Origin: Cephalopachus bancanus
Taxonomy: Eukaryota; Chordata; Mammalia; Primates; Tarsiidae
Length of the DNA: 64,000 bases
NCBI GenBank assembly: GCA_027257055.1
Contig: JAPVLO010000003.1
Coordinates: 10,791,501-10,855,500, forward strand
Direction of reading: 5' to 3'
In this document: positions 1 through 11,490 of the stretch, piece by piece
Numbering within the stretch: the first letter of the stretch is position 1
Layout of the letters: each line of letters starts with the position of its first letter
Notes under the pieces: generated by a model
The model's database searches: none
What the model was told of the DNA's origin: nothing
Seen by the model: the letters and a program-made list of their open reading frames with translations, nothing else
Made by a program: the position numbers and the translations under genes

Positions 1-140
1 ATAACAAAGAAATATTGTTAACATCATCATGCCAATAAATTTAAGAACTTAAAGTGCAAGGAGAATGGACCATGACAGAAAAGATTAGTAAACTGTATTT
101 TATCAAAATTAAACCTGCTGCTCATCAAAAATCATTGCTA

Positions 141-167
141 AAATAATAATAATAATAATAATAATTA
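141..167. repeat. (AAT)n microsatellite
   Basis: About eight AAT units lie inside the L1 remnant. Confidence 0.9.
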
Positions 168-280
168 ACATGCAAGTCACACACTGGAAGAAAACATTTA
201 TAATACATATTTTGACAAAAGGTTTTTATCCAGAATATAAAAAGAACTCCTACACATCAATAACAAGAAAAGAATCAAAC

Positions 281-642
281 TGTGTCTTCAGATACCAAAA
301 ATGGGATTAAAGGTGTTAGAGATGAAGTGCTCTTTAATGACAAAATAGAAAGAGAGAAGGGGAGGTAAGGAAGGGCATCAAACCACAAGGCAGTTCTGAT
401 ACTTTTCCCAGATAAGGAGAGAAAGATTGCAACATAGTCTGCGAATATCTCAGCCAGATCAATGAAAACTCTGAGCAAAAGTCGCCCTGTAGAGAAATCC
501 ATTTCAGGAGGGAATAGGCTAGACTTGTACTCTCCTTAGACTCAGGCACTGGGTGAGAGCAGCAGCTGGGAACTGTTAGTCAACAGTATTTCCCAAAGTA
601 GATTTTGTTGAAGGAGAGCTGAACAGAGCACTTCCATGGTTG
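281..642. mobile_element. Unclassified 362-bp insert inside L1
   Basis: L1 homology stops at 280 and resumes at 643. The 6-bp word TCAAAC flanks the insert (275-280 and 643-648) and could be a target-site duplication. Read on the minus strand it ends in ...GACACA, which would suit an LTR, but no matching TG start with a clean duplication was found. A 75-codon open frame on the minus strand has no recognisable domain. Confidence 0.45.
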
Positions 643-770
643 TCAAACCACCCAGCTTAAAGAAATGGGCAAAAGAGCAGAACAGACAGTTTACAAAGGA
701 AGATATATGAACGACCAAAAGAACATTAAAAATTGCTCTACATCATTAGTCATGAGGAAAATACATATCA

Positions 771-1062
771 GGCGGGGCATAATGGCTCAAGCCTGTAATC
801 CCAGCGCTTTGGGAGGCCGAGGCAAGAGGGTTGCCTGAACCCAGGGGTTCAAGACCAACTTGGGTAACTTGATGAGACCTCATCTCTACAATAAATTAAA
901 AAATTAGCCAGGCGTGGTAGCACGCGCCTGTAGTTCCAGCTACTTGGAAGGCCAAGGCGGAAGTATCACCTGAGTCCAGAAGGCTGAGGCTGCGGTGGCC
1001 GTGAGTGTGCCCCTGCACTCCAGTCTGGGCGACAGAGTGAGACTTTGACTCAAAAAAAAGAA
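771..1062 (+). mobile_element. Alu, older copy in L1
   Basis: Dimeric Alu ending in an A-rich tail. It is flanked by 14-bp duplications at 757-770 and 1063-1076 (GAAAATACATATCA, one mismatch). Its sequence retains 'CCCAGCGCTTTGGGAGG', so it is less derived than most Alus here. Confidence 0.93.
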
Positions 1063-1385
1063 GAAAATACACATCAAAACCGTAATGAGATACTGCTGCA
1101 TACTCATTAGAATGACTGTGAATAAAAAATATTGACAACAATAAATGTTGTTATATTGGTGAGGTTATGAAGCTGCAGTACCCTTTTATATTACTTGTAG
1201 GAATATAAAGTAGTACAACCAGTTTGGAAAATTGTTTGTCAGTTTCTTATCAAGCCAAATGTATGCTGACTCTAATATCACAGTTTCACTCCTGGATATT
1301 TACCCAAGAGAAATGAAACCAAATGAATTGTTCAAGAATGTTCATGGCAACTTTATTCGTATTAGTCTAAAACAGAAACAATTCA

Positions 1386-1691
1386 GCCGGGCTCGGTGGC
1401 TCAGCCTGTAATCCCGCGCCTTTGGGATGCTGTGAGTGGACTGCCTGAGCCCGCGGATTCGAGACCCGCCTGGGCAACTTGGCGAGATCTCATCTCTACA
1501 ATAAATCAAAAATCAGCCAGGCGTGGTAGCACGCGCCTGTAATTTCGGCTACTCGGAAGGCTGAAGGCGGAAGGGTTGCCACAGCCCAGCGGGTGGAGGC
1601 TGCGGTGGCCGGGAGCACCCACTGCACTTCAGTCTGGGCAACGGAGTGAGACTCCAACTCAATAAAATAAAATAAATAAAATAAATAAAAT
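1386..1691 (+). mobile_element. Alu, lineage-specific family
   Basis: Full dimer with 'GGCTCAGCCTGTAATCCCG' at the 5' end, 'ACAATAAATCAAAAA' in the linker and an AAAT-rich tail. Perfect 12-bp target duplication AGAAACAATTCA at 1374-1385 and 1692-1703, inside the L1. Confidence 0.95.
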
Positions 1692-2075
1692 AGAAACAAT
1701 TCAAACATCCATTTAAAAAAGAACTGATAAACCTTGGTATGTTCATCCAATGGAATATTAGTCAGTGATAAAAAAGAAATGATCTACTGAAAAGTCAGAG
1801 ACAAGAGTGCAAACTGTATGGTTCACTTACATTAAAAAAAAATCTTCATTTTCTATATTGATGGGAAATAGATCAGTGGCTGCCTCAGGGAGGAGGGTAC
1901 AGTGGTTAACAGAGGAGAGGTGTGAGGAAAATGTCCTAGGCCTGATTCCTTATCTGGAAATGTTTTGTGTCTTGATAGGGTGTATATATTCTTTAGAAGC
2001 CATAAAAATGCACATGAAAGAGTTGTGAATGTAAAGATGCATATATTTTACACCAACTTTTTTAAAAATAGGCAT

Positions 2076-3300
2076 AATACTAACCATGAACTTTTAGTAG
2101 TGCCACAAATTTACACAATACACTAAAATATACTAAGAAAATGTAAGTTCTTTGTTTCATGATCTGTTTTCAAGAGCTCCACTCCGCCACCTCTACAGGT
2201 AGCTGGGAAACCCAGAACTGGAAATTTACAATTCATCAATCTCTTCCAGTTTCACTAATCTCTTTCCAGAAAACATAGTAAATGTACTTAAAATTTATCT
2301 TTTCGTCTCTGAGACACGTCTCAAATTTTTATTTATTTCTAACTACTTTTTTGCTTTAGGTAAATGCCTTATCTTAGAATGTACTGCTCCCTCCCTGTTC
2401 TTTATCCTGAAATAATTTCTGGATCTTATGACAAGGCTTCTTTGCACACTCTTGAAGCAGAGAGAAAGAAGGCACAAGTTCTGTTTGGTGTCCCCAGATT
2501 CTCTCTTATCTTCGCTGGGAAGTGGCTGGTTTGTTCTGATCCCTGGACTAATCACTGCTGAGGTGTGATAGGCTGCATCTGCAGCAAGGTGCTGCTACTG
2601 TCAACTGGAATCCATTGTTCTGGTCATATGTTCCTACATTTGAAAGGCCCCTAAACACAGTAGCCTCTCTCTCTCTCAGTGCCTCCGTGTATCCCCTCAC
2701 TGAGGCTCAAGAAATCCTCTGGATTGCTTACCTGACTTAGGTGCTGAGAGCTCTGCCTGTTTCACTTATTAATTTCCTCCCAGTTATCATGGCTATGAAT
2801 CACCCACACCATATCAGAAGTAAACTTGTGAGAGGACTTCTCCTGAAAGCATATGACCTTTCTCTAGTATCCCCAAGGTTGCTGGTGACTGTCTCCTCTC
2901 CACCTACTCTCACCATAATTTTTAATTCTTTCACAACTATCTGGGTATTTCTGACTCATCTCCACCCACATCTTCTATTTTCTAACTGCTGTATGTCCTC
3001 TATGTCATATCCTGAGCTCCTTTTGCCCCTTATGTTCTAACTGCCTAGGACTGACACTAGTTATAGATGCACAAGCCAGCATGGAACAAGGGCTCATTGA
3101 GAATGATGAAAAAAACCAAAAACCAAAAAATTGCATGTTGCTCTAGTACCATCAAATATCATCCCATTACACAAAATACTTCATCCTGAGTCTATCTTTC
3201 TAGATTTGGACAGCCCAATTAGTTTTACCAGGTTTTATTCCTCTTCTAGTCTTCTGGCTAGTTCTCTTTCAGGCTTGCTAGCTCTTTAACAGCAGCAGAC
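2076..3300. other. No recognisable gene or repeat
   Basis: AT-rich DNA with short spurious open frames (up to 99 codons near 2741-3040, no domain seen). Possible very old repeat sequence, not assignable by eye. Confidence 0.4.
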
Positions 3301-3329
3301 AAGGCCGCAAAAAGAGAATCTGCCATGCA

Positions 3330-3405
3330 AATGGTGCTTGGTTGGGATTGTATTAGGGCTGTGAAATACATCACAGTAAAATGCCAATGACTGCCAAGCA
3401 CCATT
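3330..3405 (+). other. Imperfect hairpin, 76 nt (MITE-like or miRNA-like)
   Basis: The 12-bp arm AATGGTGCTTGG (3330-3341) has its exact reverse complement CCAAGCACCATT at 3394-3405. A short ATTG/CAAT pairing follows inward, then an apical stem CTGTGA (3359-3364) with TCACAG (3371-3376). The central ~57 bp recur inverted at 3918-3975. This suits a small palindromic transposon (MITE). Whether it is transcribed is unknown. Confidence 0.5.
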
Positions 3406-3976
3406 TCGACAATGTGATGCTCATGCTAGTCTGATCTATAGGCTGACAGAGTTATGACTCAAGGGCCTTTAAATGAGGAAGAGAGAAGAGAAGTACTAGA
3501 CTGATTCTACCTACTTAAGGTGGGAAATTGAAATTACCAGCATCAAGAACAAAACATTCCAGTATGCTTAAAGGTTAATAACAGAGGCATATTTATTATA
3601 ACACCTATCTGAGAGTGCTATACTTACGGAGAGAGAGGAACGCTGAGTAGATTCCATTAATTTGAATCTTTCTCACCCCATTATTACCGTATTGCATCCA
3701 TCCCAAGTCACCATCACACCATTTTGATATACTTGAGGAAAATTAAAGAAAAATCACAACAATCAAAACTAAATCAAAATAACAAAATATCAGCTACTTA
3801 AATTGTAAAATTTTGGCCAAGGCTCTGTTGTGTAATCGTTTATAGATCACAAATTTTCCATCATGGTGCAATATGAATATCAAGAAATGCTGTATGTCCA
3901 CCATCTTTGTTTTAGCAGGCAGTCATTGGCATTTTACTGTGGTGTATTTCACAGTCCTAATAACATCACAACCAAG
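3338..3976. repeat. Inverted repeat pair, ~58-bp arms
   Basis: The left arm (3338-3394) and right arm (3918-3976) are reverse complements with only a few substitutions and one indel. The shared core includes GGCAGTCATTGGCATTTTAC read on the right arm. The arms may be the terminal inverted repeats of a ~640-bp nonautonomous DNA transposon, or two head-to-head copies of a short palindromic element. The interior shows no coding potential. Confidence 0.65.
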
Positions 3977-3979
3977 GAA

Positions 3980-4470
3980 CTATTTGTGAATTAAATTACT
4001 CTGATATTGCCTAGAACTTCTGTAAGAAAGCAGAATTTATCCCCTCCCTTAAATGTTATTTTTATAATCCAAGAACTATTTGTGTTTTTGGCTAGTGAGA
4101 TCCAATATGACTTTTCTGCTTCAATTCTAGCCAAAAGACATGACATTCTATCTAACTTGTATATGTGTGTCCGTGTTCAATGTATATACCTTGACAAGGA
4201 AACCTAGGTCAGAGACTCGATTTCTGGGATTGAGGCTTTGGCTGGACTCTGTAATATGAACTCCTTTGCAGCCTGAACCCTCCTTACCAGGTGTGTCCAC
4301 ATAACACCAAGAAATGGACCGTGTGATTAGTTGATGCAAGTGACAAGTTGTTGTTGTTTGTTTTGCTTCTGTTTATTTATGCAAAATAACTACAGTGCTT
4401 CAGATAAAATTGAAGTTCCTATTGTCACCATTCCCAAGACCATTTCTCTTCCTCCTTCCCTAAATTGCCA
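3980..4470. other. Nothing identified
   Basis: No repeat or gene recognised. Short open frames on both strands look random. Confidence 0.4.
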
Positions 4471-4479
4471 CACAAATAA

Positions 4480-4885
4480 ATTAATGTGTATTCTATTCCT
4501 ATGTTTATAATTGTATTACATCTGTGTCAACATATGCCCTCAATACATTTTTAAAATGTTGTCACACTGTCCTTATCATTCTGCAACTTTTCTTTCATCC
4601 AACATAATGTTTATGAGCTATACCCATGTTGATACATATGGATTTAATTCATTTTATCAGTCACATTTGAATTCCATCATAGGCGTAAAGCACAATTTAT
4701 ATATCCATTTTTCTATTAATGGACACTTAAGTTGTTCCAATTTTTTCTATTACAGACAATGCTGCAGTGAATGTCATTGTTACTGTCTCCTGGTGTACAG
4801 GTGCAAGAATTTCTGTAGGGAATTGCTAAATGCAGAATTTCTGGGTCCTAGGAGCACATGCATTTTCTACTTTCTATGTGGACAA
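4480..4885 (-). mobile_element. Old L1 fragment, antisense
   Basis: The plus strand resembles the complement of the L1 3' region: 'ACAATTTATATATCCATTTT', then 'GACAATGCTGCAGTGAAT' and 'GTCTCCTGGTGTACAGGTGC'. The 127-codon plus-strand frame across it is therefore an antisense shadow of L1, not a gene. Confidence 0.75.
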
Positions 4886-4929
4886 ATTCATTGAAATTTA
4901 AAATTATAAATAGGGTGTTTACTATGTTG

Positions 4930-6385
4930 TAATTTATGCAGCCCACTTCCCTTTTGACTTGTGCATCTGGGTGTATAATTTGTATCCCAAATAACATGGG
5001 CAGAACAGAACTCTTTTTCCCCCCTATCCCACCCTGCAAACAAATTGTTCCTCCCCTAGGCTTTTCCATTTCCATTGATGACACCACCATCCATCAGCTC
5101 AGCTGCTGAAGCCTAGAAATAGGTGACATACTTTATTCCCGACTTCTCCTCACTTCCCACATCCCTCTCATTACCCCATCCATCGACACCAGCCTCCCAC
5201 ATCACTCCCATCTAAGTCACCATCATCTCTTGTGGACCTCTGTGCTAGCCGCTGGCGTTCTTCAGAATTTCATTTCTTACCATGCAGGAGCCAGAGTGAT
5301 CTTTCCCAAAATGTAAATCTGAGACTGTTGGCATCCTTGCTTGAAGTCACCCATTGTTCTTGGACTAAAATCCACACTTCTTAGCAGATAGGGCACTCTG
5401 TGATTTGAGCTTGCTCTTTTGTCCTTAATCCATGTAACTCTACTCTCCCAGAACTACTCAGTCCTTGCTGGTCTTCTATGCTCAGACTTGCCAAGCCAAT
5501 TCCTGCCTATAGGCTGCTATACTGTTTCCTTTTTATTTGATTTTGACTTTATTTTATTTTAATTGACATAATTGTATATATGGATGGGTTACATAGTGAT
5601 GTTTCAATACTTATTTATTAATATCTATCAGGGTTATTGACATATCCATCATCTCAAACATATATCATTTATTTGTTTGGACAATATTCCATATCCTATT
5701 TAAAACAATGTATTATTGTTAACTATAGTTGTCATACGGTGATATAGAACAGTAAAGTTTATTCCTCCTATCTAGCTACAATTTTGTATCCTTTAAAAGA
5801 TCTCTCCCTATCTCTACCCCTTCTCTTACCTTCCTAGTCTCTAGTATCCTCTGTTCTGCTTTTTACTTCTATGAGACCACCATTTTTCACTTCCACATAT
5901 GAATGAGAGTATGTGGCGTTTAACTTTCTGTTCCTGGCTTATTTCACTTAACATAATACCCTCCAGTTTCATCCATGTTGCTGCAAATGATAGTATTGTA
6001 TTCTTTTTTAAGGCTGTAGTGTTCCACTGTGTATATTCCCTTTCCCAGAATGTTCTTCCAGTTTTTGGCTAGGATGGCTCCTTCTGGTCCTATAGGTCTC
6101 AGCATAAATATTATTTTGTTGAAGAGGCTATTTCTAACCACCTAATCTAAAGTAGCCCTATCACAATATCCTGCTTTAATTTTATCAGAGCATTGATATT
6201 TTCTTGTATTTCTACTTGTTTATTTGGTAATTGTCTCACTCCACGTTTTAGAAAGTAAACTCCAATAAAGAGAAAATTTGTCTGCCCAAGGCTTTATCTG
6301 AATCCTACAATAACACATAGCATGTTGTAGATGCTTTGTGATTACTTGGTAAAGGAATGAGCAAGTAAATAAATAATGTTTTAAA
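4930..6385 (+). mobile_element. L2 LINE, 3' part, split by an L1
   Basis: 4930-5525 matches the L2 ORF2 tail and 3' region (e.g. 'ACACCACCATCCATCAGCTC', 'GAGCCAGAGTGATCTTTCCC'). After an antisense L1 insert the match resumes at about 6031 ('TTTCCCAGAATGTTCTTCCA', 'CTAATCTAAAGTAGCCCTA') and ends in the typical 'GGTAAAGGAATGAGCAAGTA'. No intact frame remains. Confidence 0.85.
5526..6030 (-). mobile_element. L1 3' end, antisense, inserted in L2
   Basis: The complement of an L1 3' end: T-rich start near 5528, then sequence complementary to the L1 tail, including 'GAATGAGAGTATGTGGCGTT' and 'CCAGTTTCATCCATGTTGCT'. Its borders fall inside one continuous L2 match, so it is younger than the L2 copy. 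The exact target duplication was not resolved. Confidence 0.85.
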
Positions 6386-6389
6386 AGAA

Positions 6390-7140
6390 TTTTTTGTTTT
6401 TCAGTTGTTTATCTTAGTGTTGCCTATACACAGACAAATATTAAATGGACATTTTAGGATACCTTCATGTGATAAATTTGGAAAGCATGTGATGTTCCTT
6501 GCTTTTTGTTGTGAACTGATTTTCAAATTCAACTTTCTCAAACTTCCTTAGCCAGAGTATGATACTCCTTTCTCTAATATCATAAAATATTTTTATAGCC
6601 TTTCTGAATATCCCTTATGGTGCTGCACTGTGGTAGATTTTTTCAAATGTCTGATTTCCACAGTATGCTGTGAGCTCCTCAAGACAGGCACAGCACTGGA
6701 TCTATCTCTGTATTCCCAGAGCTCAGTAGCTAGAGTGAATGAATGATGGATAAACAGATGGATTGATTAAAAAAAAAGTCTGCCCACTCTTAATACAGCA
6801 GTGAAAACCAAAATGAGAAAAAAATAAAAAGGAGGCAGACCTACATTCCTCTCCAAGAGAGGGAGCAGTAGAGTTATTATCACCTGAATGGTTTTCAATA
6901 TTAGCAAATTGAACAAGGCCAGGAAATTCAAGTTACCACGAGATAAATCCTTGGCTTGCCAAACATATTCTTATTTAAATCATTTATGAATTTGCTTAAA
7001 TATAAGATAAAATTTTTACTCTGTATATCTTTTAATTTTAGTTTTCTATATTTATATAAACATTTGTAAAATCTTGTTTTCTGTGCTATGGATATTGTGT
7101 TAAGATTCTACTGCTAAATTTGCTGCTTTTAATTAAATCA
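6390..7140. other. No recognisable feature
   Basis: AT-rich DNA with no gene-like frame. Near 6640-6750 there is L2/MIR-like wording ('GAGCTCCTCAAGACAGGCAC ... TATTCCCAGAGCTCAGTAG'), which may be a short old LINE2 end. Confidence 0.4.
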
Positions 7141-7149
7141 GTTTGGCTG

Positions 7150-7740
7150 TCATCATCTTAAGTGACTTCTTTGAATTTTTCTCCTGAACATATATTATTA
7201 AATTTTCATGCATACAGAAAAGTTGAAAAAAATTGTACGATGAGTACTCACATACTCACCATCTAGAGTCAATAATGATTATCTCATCATATTTATATAT
7301 TTATCTTTATGCACATATATACATTTATATTTTTTGCTGAAAGTGAGTTATAGACATTATGATTTTTACCACTAAATATTTTAACATGCACCTCGTACAA
7401 ATAAAAGGATTAGCCTACATAATATCAGTAGCATTATTTTATCAAAAAAATTAATAGAAATGTTTTATATTATTTAATAACTAGCCTATATTCAAAGTTT
7501 TTCAACTGACCCCAAATTATATTTTATAGATTTTTTCAAACTAGGATCCATGAAGTCTCACACATTTTGCTTTGCTCTTTTACCTTTTGTCCCTTTTACT
7601 CTACAAAAGTTCCTCCTACACACATTTTATTTTTTCATGACACCAACTTTTTGAAGATACCAGGTCAGTTTCCTTCTAATACATCCACATTCGGATCTGC
7701 CTCGTGATTTCCTTGTGGTTCCCTTAACTATTTGTGCTTC
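7150..7740 (+). mobile_element. Ancient LINE-like block (L1M-type)
   Basis: Contains the signature order of a widespread old mammalian repeat: 'GAAAAGTTGAAAAAAATTGT', a 'CTCACCATCTAGAGTCAATA' stretch, 'CAAACTAGGATCCATGAAGT', and 'TTGAAGATACCAGGTCAG'. A second block of the same kind lies at 20835-21720 in the same orientation. The family name is given with limited confidence. Confidence 0.5.
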
Positions 7741-7775
7741 CTTCACTTCAAAAGACTAGAAACTTGATGAGATTC

Positions 7776-7801
7776 AATATATATAAATATATATATATAT
7801 G
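7776..7801. repeat. AT-rich dinucleotide tract
   Basis: Imperfect (AT)n, about 26 bp. Confidence 0.8.
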
Positions 7802-8037
7802 CAAGAATATGTTAATTGTGATGAGAAGTATGCCATATCCTTTCAGAAAGCACATTTCAGATTGCTGTATGATTAGCAATGCTAAACTTGATTAATCCAT
7901 TATAAAGCTAATATTTTCCCTTTACAATAAACGATTAATCTCAACATAAGCATTTAATAGCCTAGCAGTGATGAAATACCTACTATGTGCCGAGCACATT
8001 TATAACTGTCTAACTTTCATAACAATTATAGGAGGTA

Positions 8038-8333
8038 GCCAGGCTCAGTAGCTCAGCCTGTAATCCCACGCTTTGGGAAGCTGAGGTGAATGGATTGCCT
8101 GAGCCGATGGGTTTGAGACCCGCCTGAGCAACTTGGCAAGATCTCATCTCTACAATAAATCAAAAAATCAGCCGGGCATGGTAGCGCATGCATGTAATTC
8201 CGGTTACTTGGAAGGCTGAGGAGGAAGGATCACGGGAACCCAGCAGGTCGAGGTTGCAGTGGCCGGGAGCAGCCACTGCACTCCAGTCTGGGCGACAGAG
8301 TGAGACTCCAACTCAAAAAACAAAAAACAAAAA
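8038..8333 (+). mobile_element. Alu, lineage-specific family
   Basis: Full dimer with an A-rich tail. 17-bp target duplication AACAATTATAGGAGGTA at 8021-8037 and 8334-8350 (one mismatch). The target looks like the 3' end of an older repeat ('ATACCTACTATGTGCC'). Confidence 0.95.
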
Positions 8334-8350
8334 AACAATTGTAGGAGGTA

Positions 8351-9137
8351 AGGATAATCTTCTCTACTTAAACATGAAGAAACTAAATTTCCAGTAGATT
8401 AAGACACTTTGCCCAACAAGAGAATCTATACCTTATACCTCATCTTCAGCAGCACTGATGAGTGAATAAGGATGAGGCGGTGGGCAACGTTTTCTTGTTC
8501 CTAATGTGTTTCCTTGGTTTAGCCAAGAACAACCATGATCAGATAAGCATAATAATAATTATTTTTCTGAAATGAGTAGTTGAGGCCTTATGACTAAAAA
8601 CTCTTTAGAAATGACATCAAATATTTTAACTCTTATTTTAGCACTTCCTACATATAGCCGTTTATTTCTAAACACACTTAAGTGCATAATTGTTTGCTGA
8701 TAAAAGTAAAGTAACATTTTATTTTACATAGTTATCAACATTAAATCATAATTTTGGATACCTATTTTTCCCACTTGAATTTGGTGAACAGGGAGTTGGG
8801 TAGGTAGGTGGTAATAACTTCTCACAGCTGTGAGAATTATAAAAATGACAGGTAAGTCTATCTCAGTCTTGAATGATAACAAAAGCATTGATTGCTACTA
8901 TTATATAAGCATGTTCCACATTCTCTTCTGCCTTTGGGGGAGAGGAGACATGTCCTTTTATTTTAGTTTCCCCTCACATGAACTCTTCCTCAAAAGAGCA
9001 GTCCTGTGAGTAGCAGCAACTGAAGTGAGAATCTGTGGGGTTCTGGCAGAATGTACAGGGTGGAAGACACAGAAGTTGGAAGGGGCAACTGCTGGCTGAA
9101 ACAATCAAAGAGCAATTTTTATCACATGGGAACTGAC
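8351..9137. other. No recognisable gene
   Basis: Moderately AT-rich unique-looking sequence. No domain in any frame and no confident repeat. Confidence 0.4.
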
Positions 9138-9149
9138 AAAATTCTTTTC

Positions 9150-9451
9150 TTTTTTTTGAGTTGGAGTCTCACTCTGTCGCCCAGACTGGGCACTCCAGAC
9201 TGGAGTGCAGTGGCCGCTCCCAGCCACCGCAGCCTCGCCCTGCTGGGCTCTGGTGATCCTTCGGCCTCAGTCTTCCAAGTTGCTGGAACTACAGGCGCTC
9301 GCTACCACACCTGGCTAATTTTTTTTGATTTACTGTAGAGATGAGGTCTCACCAAGTTGCCCAGGAGGGTCTCGAACCTGCGGGCTCGGGCAATCCATTC
9401 ACCTTGGCCTCCCAAAGCGTGGGATTACAGGCTGAGCCACCGAGCCCGGCC
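9150..9451 (-). mobile_element. Alu, lineage-specific, with internal snap-back insertion
   Basis: Antisense Alu starting with a T-run at 9150. Target duplication ~12 bp: AAAATTCTTTTC (9138-9149) and AAAAGTCTTTTC (9452-9463). An extra 14 bp near 9190-9203 create the perfect palindrome GCACTCCA-GAC-TGGAGTGC at 9190-9208, absent from the sister copies. Confidence 0.95.
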
Positions 9452-9609
9452 AAAAGTCTTTTCAGCTTAATAAATATCTTTATACTCAGATAGGTTGGAA
9501 AAACACTAGAATGGTCTATACTCACTGTTTGCACTTCTTAATTCCCTACAGTCTGGCTTCTAGGCACCCCCCCAACACACACTTTATTTATAATTGTTTA
9601 GTTTTTATA

Positions 9610-10720
9610 TTACTTGCCTCCTCTGGAACATTTAATTATGCTGCCCCTTACTTGGCTCTCTCTCCCTCTTCCTTTGGTGTTTCATGACACGCCACTTCCC
9701 TGGCTTTTCTCCTATTTCTCTGACTATTCCTTCTATAACTCATTTGCCAGAATTCTCTTTCTCTGCCCATACTGCATTCCCTGGGGTCAGGTCCTTGGCC
9801 ATCTTCTCCGTTTGCCTGCACTTTCTGAGTGATTTCACTACATATGTGGCTTCAACCATGGATTGTGTTTGGATAAATCTCAATTCTGTCTTGGGGATAC
9901 AAATCTCCACAATTCTATCATGGGCAACAGACTCACATGCATGACTTTCTACATCTTCACTGTTAGGTCCCCAAGGAAGCTTAGTATGCCCCAAATTAAA
10001 CTTATCACATTTCCTCCCTCCATCTCCTAACCTGATCCTCCTCCTTTCTTTCCTCTTTTGCTTGAATGTACCACCTCTCTCGTAATCCTCCAGGCCAGAG
10101 GTGCAGAATTCATTTTTGACCCCTCTGATCCTTCCCCACCTCCCTTCCTGTGAATCAACAAGTTCTATGAGACTATTACTTAAATGATTATTTTGTCCTT
10201 CTCTTTCTTACCCTATCTATAACCCACTGTCTTACTTGATTTGGGAACTGGATTTCTATAAATTTCCTAACTGGTCTCCCTGTCCCATTCTGGCCCCCTC
10301 CCATCTCCAACAGTCAGGTTTCTATGGCCATGGTGTCTATATAAACCACAAATCTGATTATGTTATTCCTCTATTGGAAACATTGACTGGACTTCCTGTT
10401 GTCCTTGGATAAAGTTTGAATTTTTTTGCATAGCACAAAAGGTTCTTCACACTCTACCTCCAGTCTCCTTTCTAGTGTCAAGTCTTGACACAACCTTTTT
10501 TCATCATACTGAGCTACATATTCTTGGAATGGGAGTGCCGTTTCTTTGTTTCTATGCTTCTGTACACACTCCTCACTTTTGATAAAGTATCTTTCATAGC
10601 TTTTCATGGCTAACTCTCATGTGTCCTTTAAGATTAAGCTCAAATGTCACCATACCCAAGAAACTTAGCAAGTAATCTGTTTTGGCCATTGTCCCATCTA
10701 CAGATTTGCAATTCCAAGTA
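9610..10720 (+). mobile_element. L2 LINE, ~1.1 kb of 3' half
   Basis: Colinear with the L2 ORF2 end and 3' region: 'TCTCTGACTATTCCTTCTAT', 'ACTATCC'-type and 'CACAATTCTATC' segments, then 'ACCACAAATCTGATTATGTT' and 'AGATTAAGCTCAAATGTCAC'. The frames at 9614-9944 are fossil or accidental L2 frames. This is the longest uninterrupted L2 in the window. Confidence 0.8.
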
Positions 10721-10724
10721 ATTA

Positions 10725-11300
10725 AACATGTCCATCTTTAGCAATGATTGAGCTACTTTAAAATGTTGGATTCTTATATTATGTATGTTTACTTGGTGTA
10801 CATGACAAAATTTTGATTTTCTTTCCTAACGATCGCTTTACTTCTTGCTGATAATGGTGTCTAGCTCTTAACCTAAGAGGCCTGGCTTAGCCCTGGTACC
10901 ATGCTCACCTCTAGTCTGTACCCATTCATGGAAGGTTAAATTCTGTCCACATTTTTCAACTATTTTTGAAGGCAAAACTGCCACATACAGCTGTACAGGT
11001 TGTGTACTGCATATATTAACAACAAAATCTATGTGGAGATTCTATTCTAAGACATGTCTTTGTAACAAATGATCAGCTGAATCCAGAATACCACAACATA
11101 CTACTTATTGTTCAGCCACATCCTGTGGATTGGGGCCAACTTGCATGACGAGATTGTTCAGTTTTGGCTGTTGTTGGCATTTCTCTAGAAAATTATACTT
11201 TGATTATATCAAAAGGGCTGATCTAATCTCATTTCCGAGATCCCTGTCTAAACCTTCTCAGGAATGAGTCCTATGTGTATTAAATCTAACAAGCAACAAC
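10725..11300. other. No recognisable feature
   Basis: Unique-looking AT-rich DNA. No frame over 60 codons and no repeat identified by eye. Confidence 0.4.
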
Positions 11301-11309
11301 CAAAAAACA

Positions 11310-11490
11310 ATTTGCAGTTTGGATTTGGCCAAATCTGGGTTTGAATTTTTGTCCTGCTAACTGTGTAGCCCTAGGAGAGCCCCATAATGTCTTTGACTCT
11401 CATTCTTTTTTAGATAGTAACACTTAAGTTATAGGGATAGCATTTATTAAATAAGTTGCTGTATGAAGACCTCCTAGCACTAATCCCAAC
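11310..11490 (+). mobile_element. MIR SINE
   Basis: Decayed MIR core: 'TTTGAATTTTTGTCCTGCTAACTG' region followed by 'TGTGTAGCCCTAGGAGAG' and the AT-rich right part. Confidence 0.6.

Larger units (their letters stand above)
1..2075 (+). mobile_element. Old L1 (L1M-type) 3' portion, interrupted three times
   Basis: The plus strand resembles the 3' end of L1 ORF2 and the 3' UTR: the 'AAAGAAATGGGCAAAAGA' stretch near 660, the 'GGATATTTACCCAAGAGAAA' stretch near 1295, and an AT-rich end near 2070. L1-like pieces are 1-280, 643-770, 1063-1385 and 1692-2070. They are separated by an unclassified insert and two Alus. No reading frame survives, so the copy is inactive. L1M is assigned by overall resemblance and is not certain at subfamily level. 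Confidence 0.8.

Noticed and set aside
4511..4894. 127-codon plus-strand frame
   Set aside because: It is the antisense strand of an old L1 fragment.
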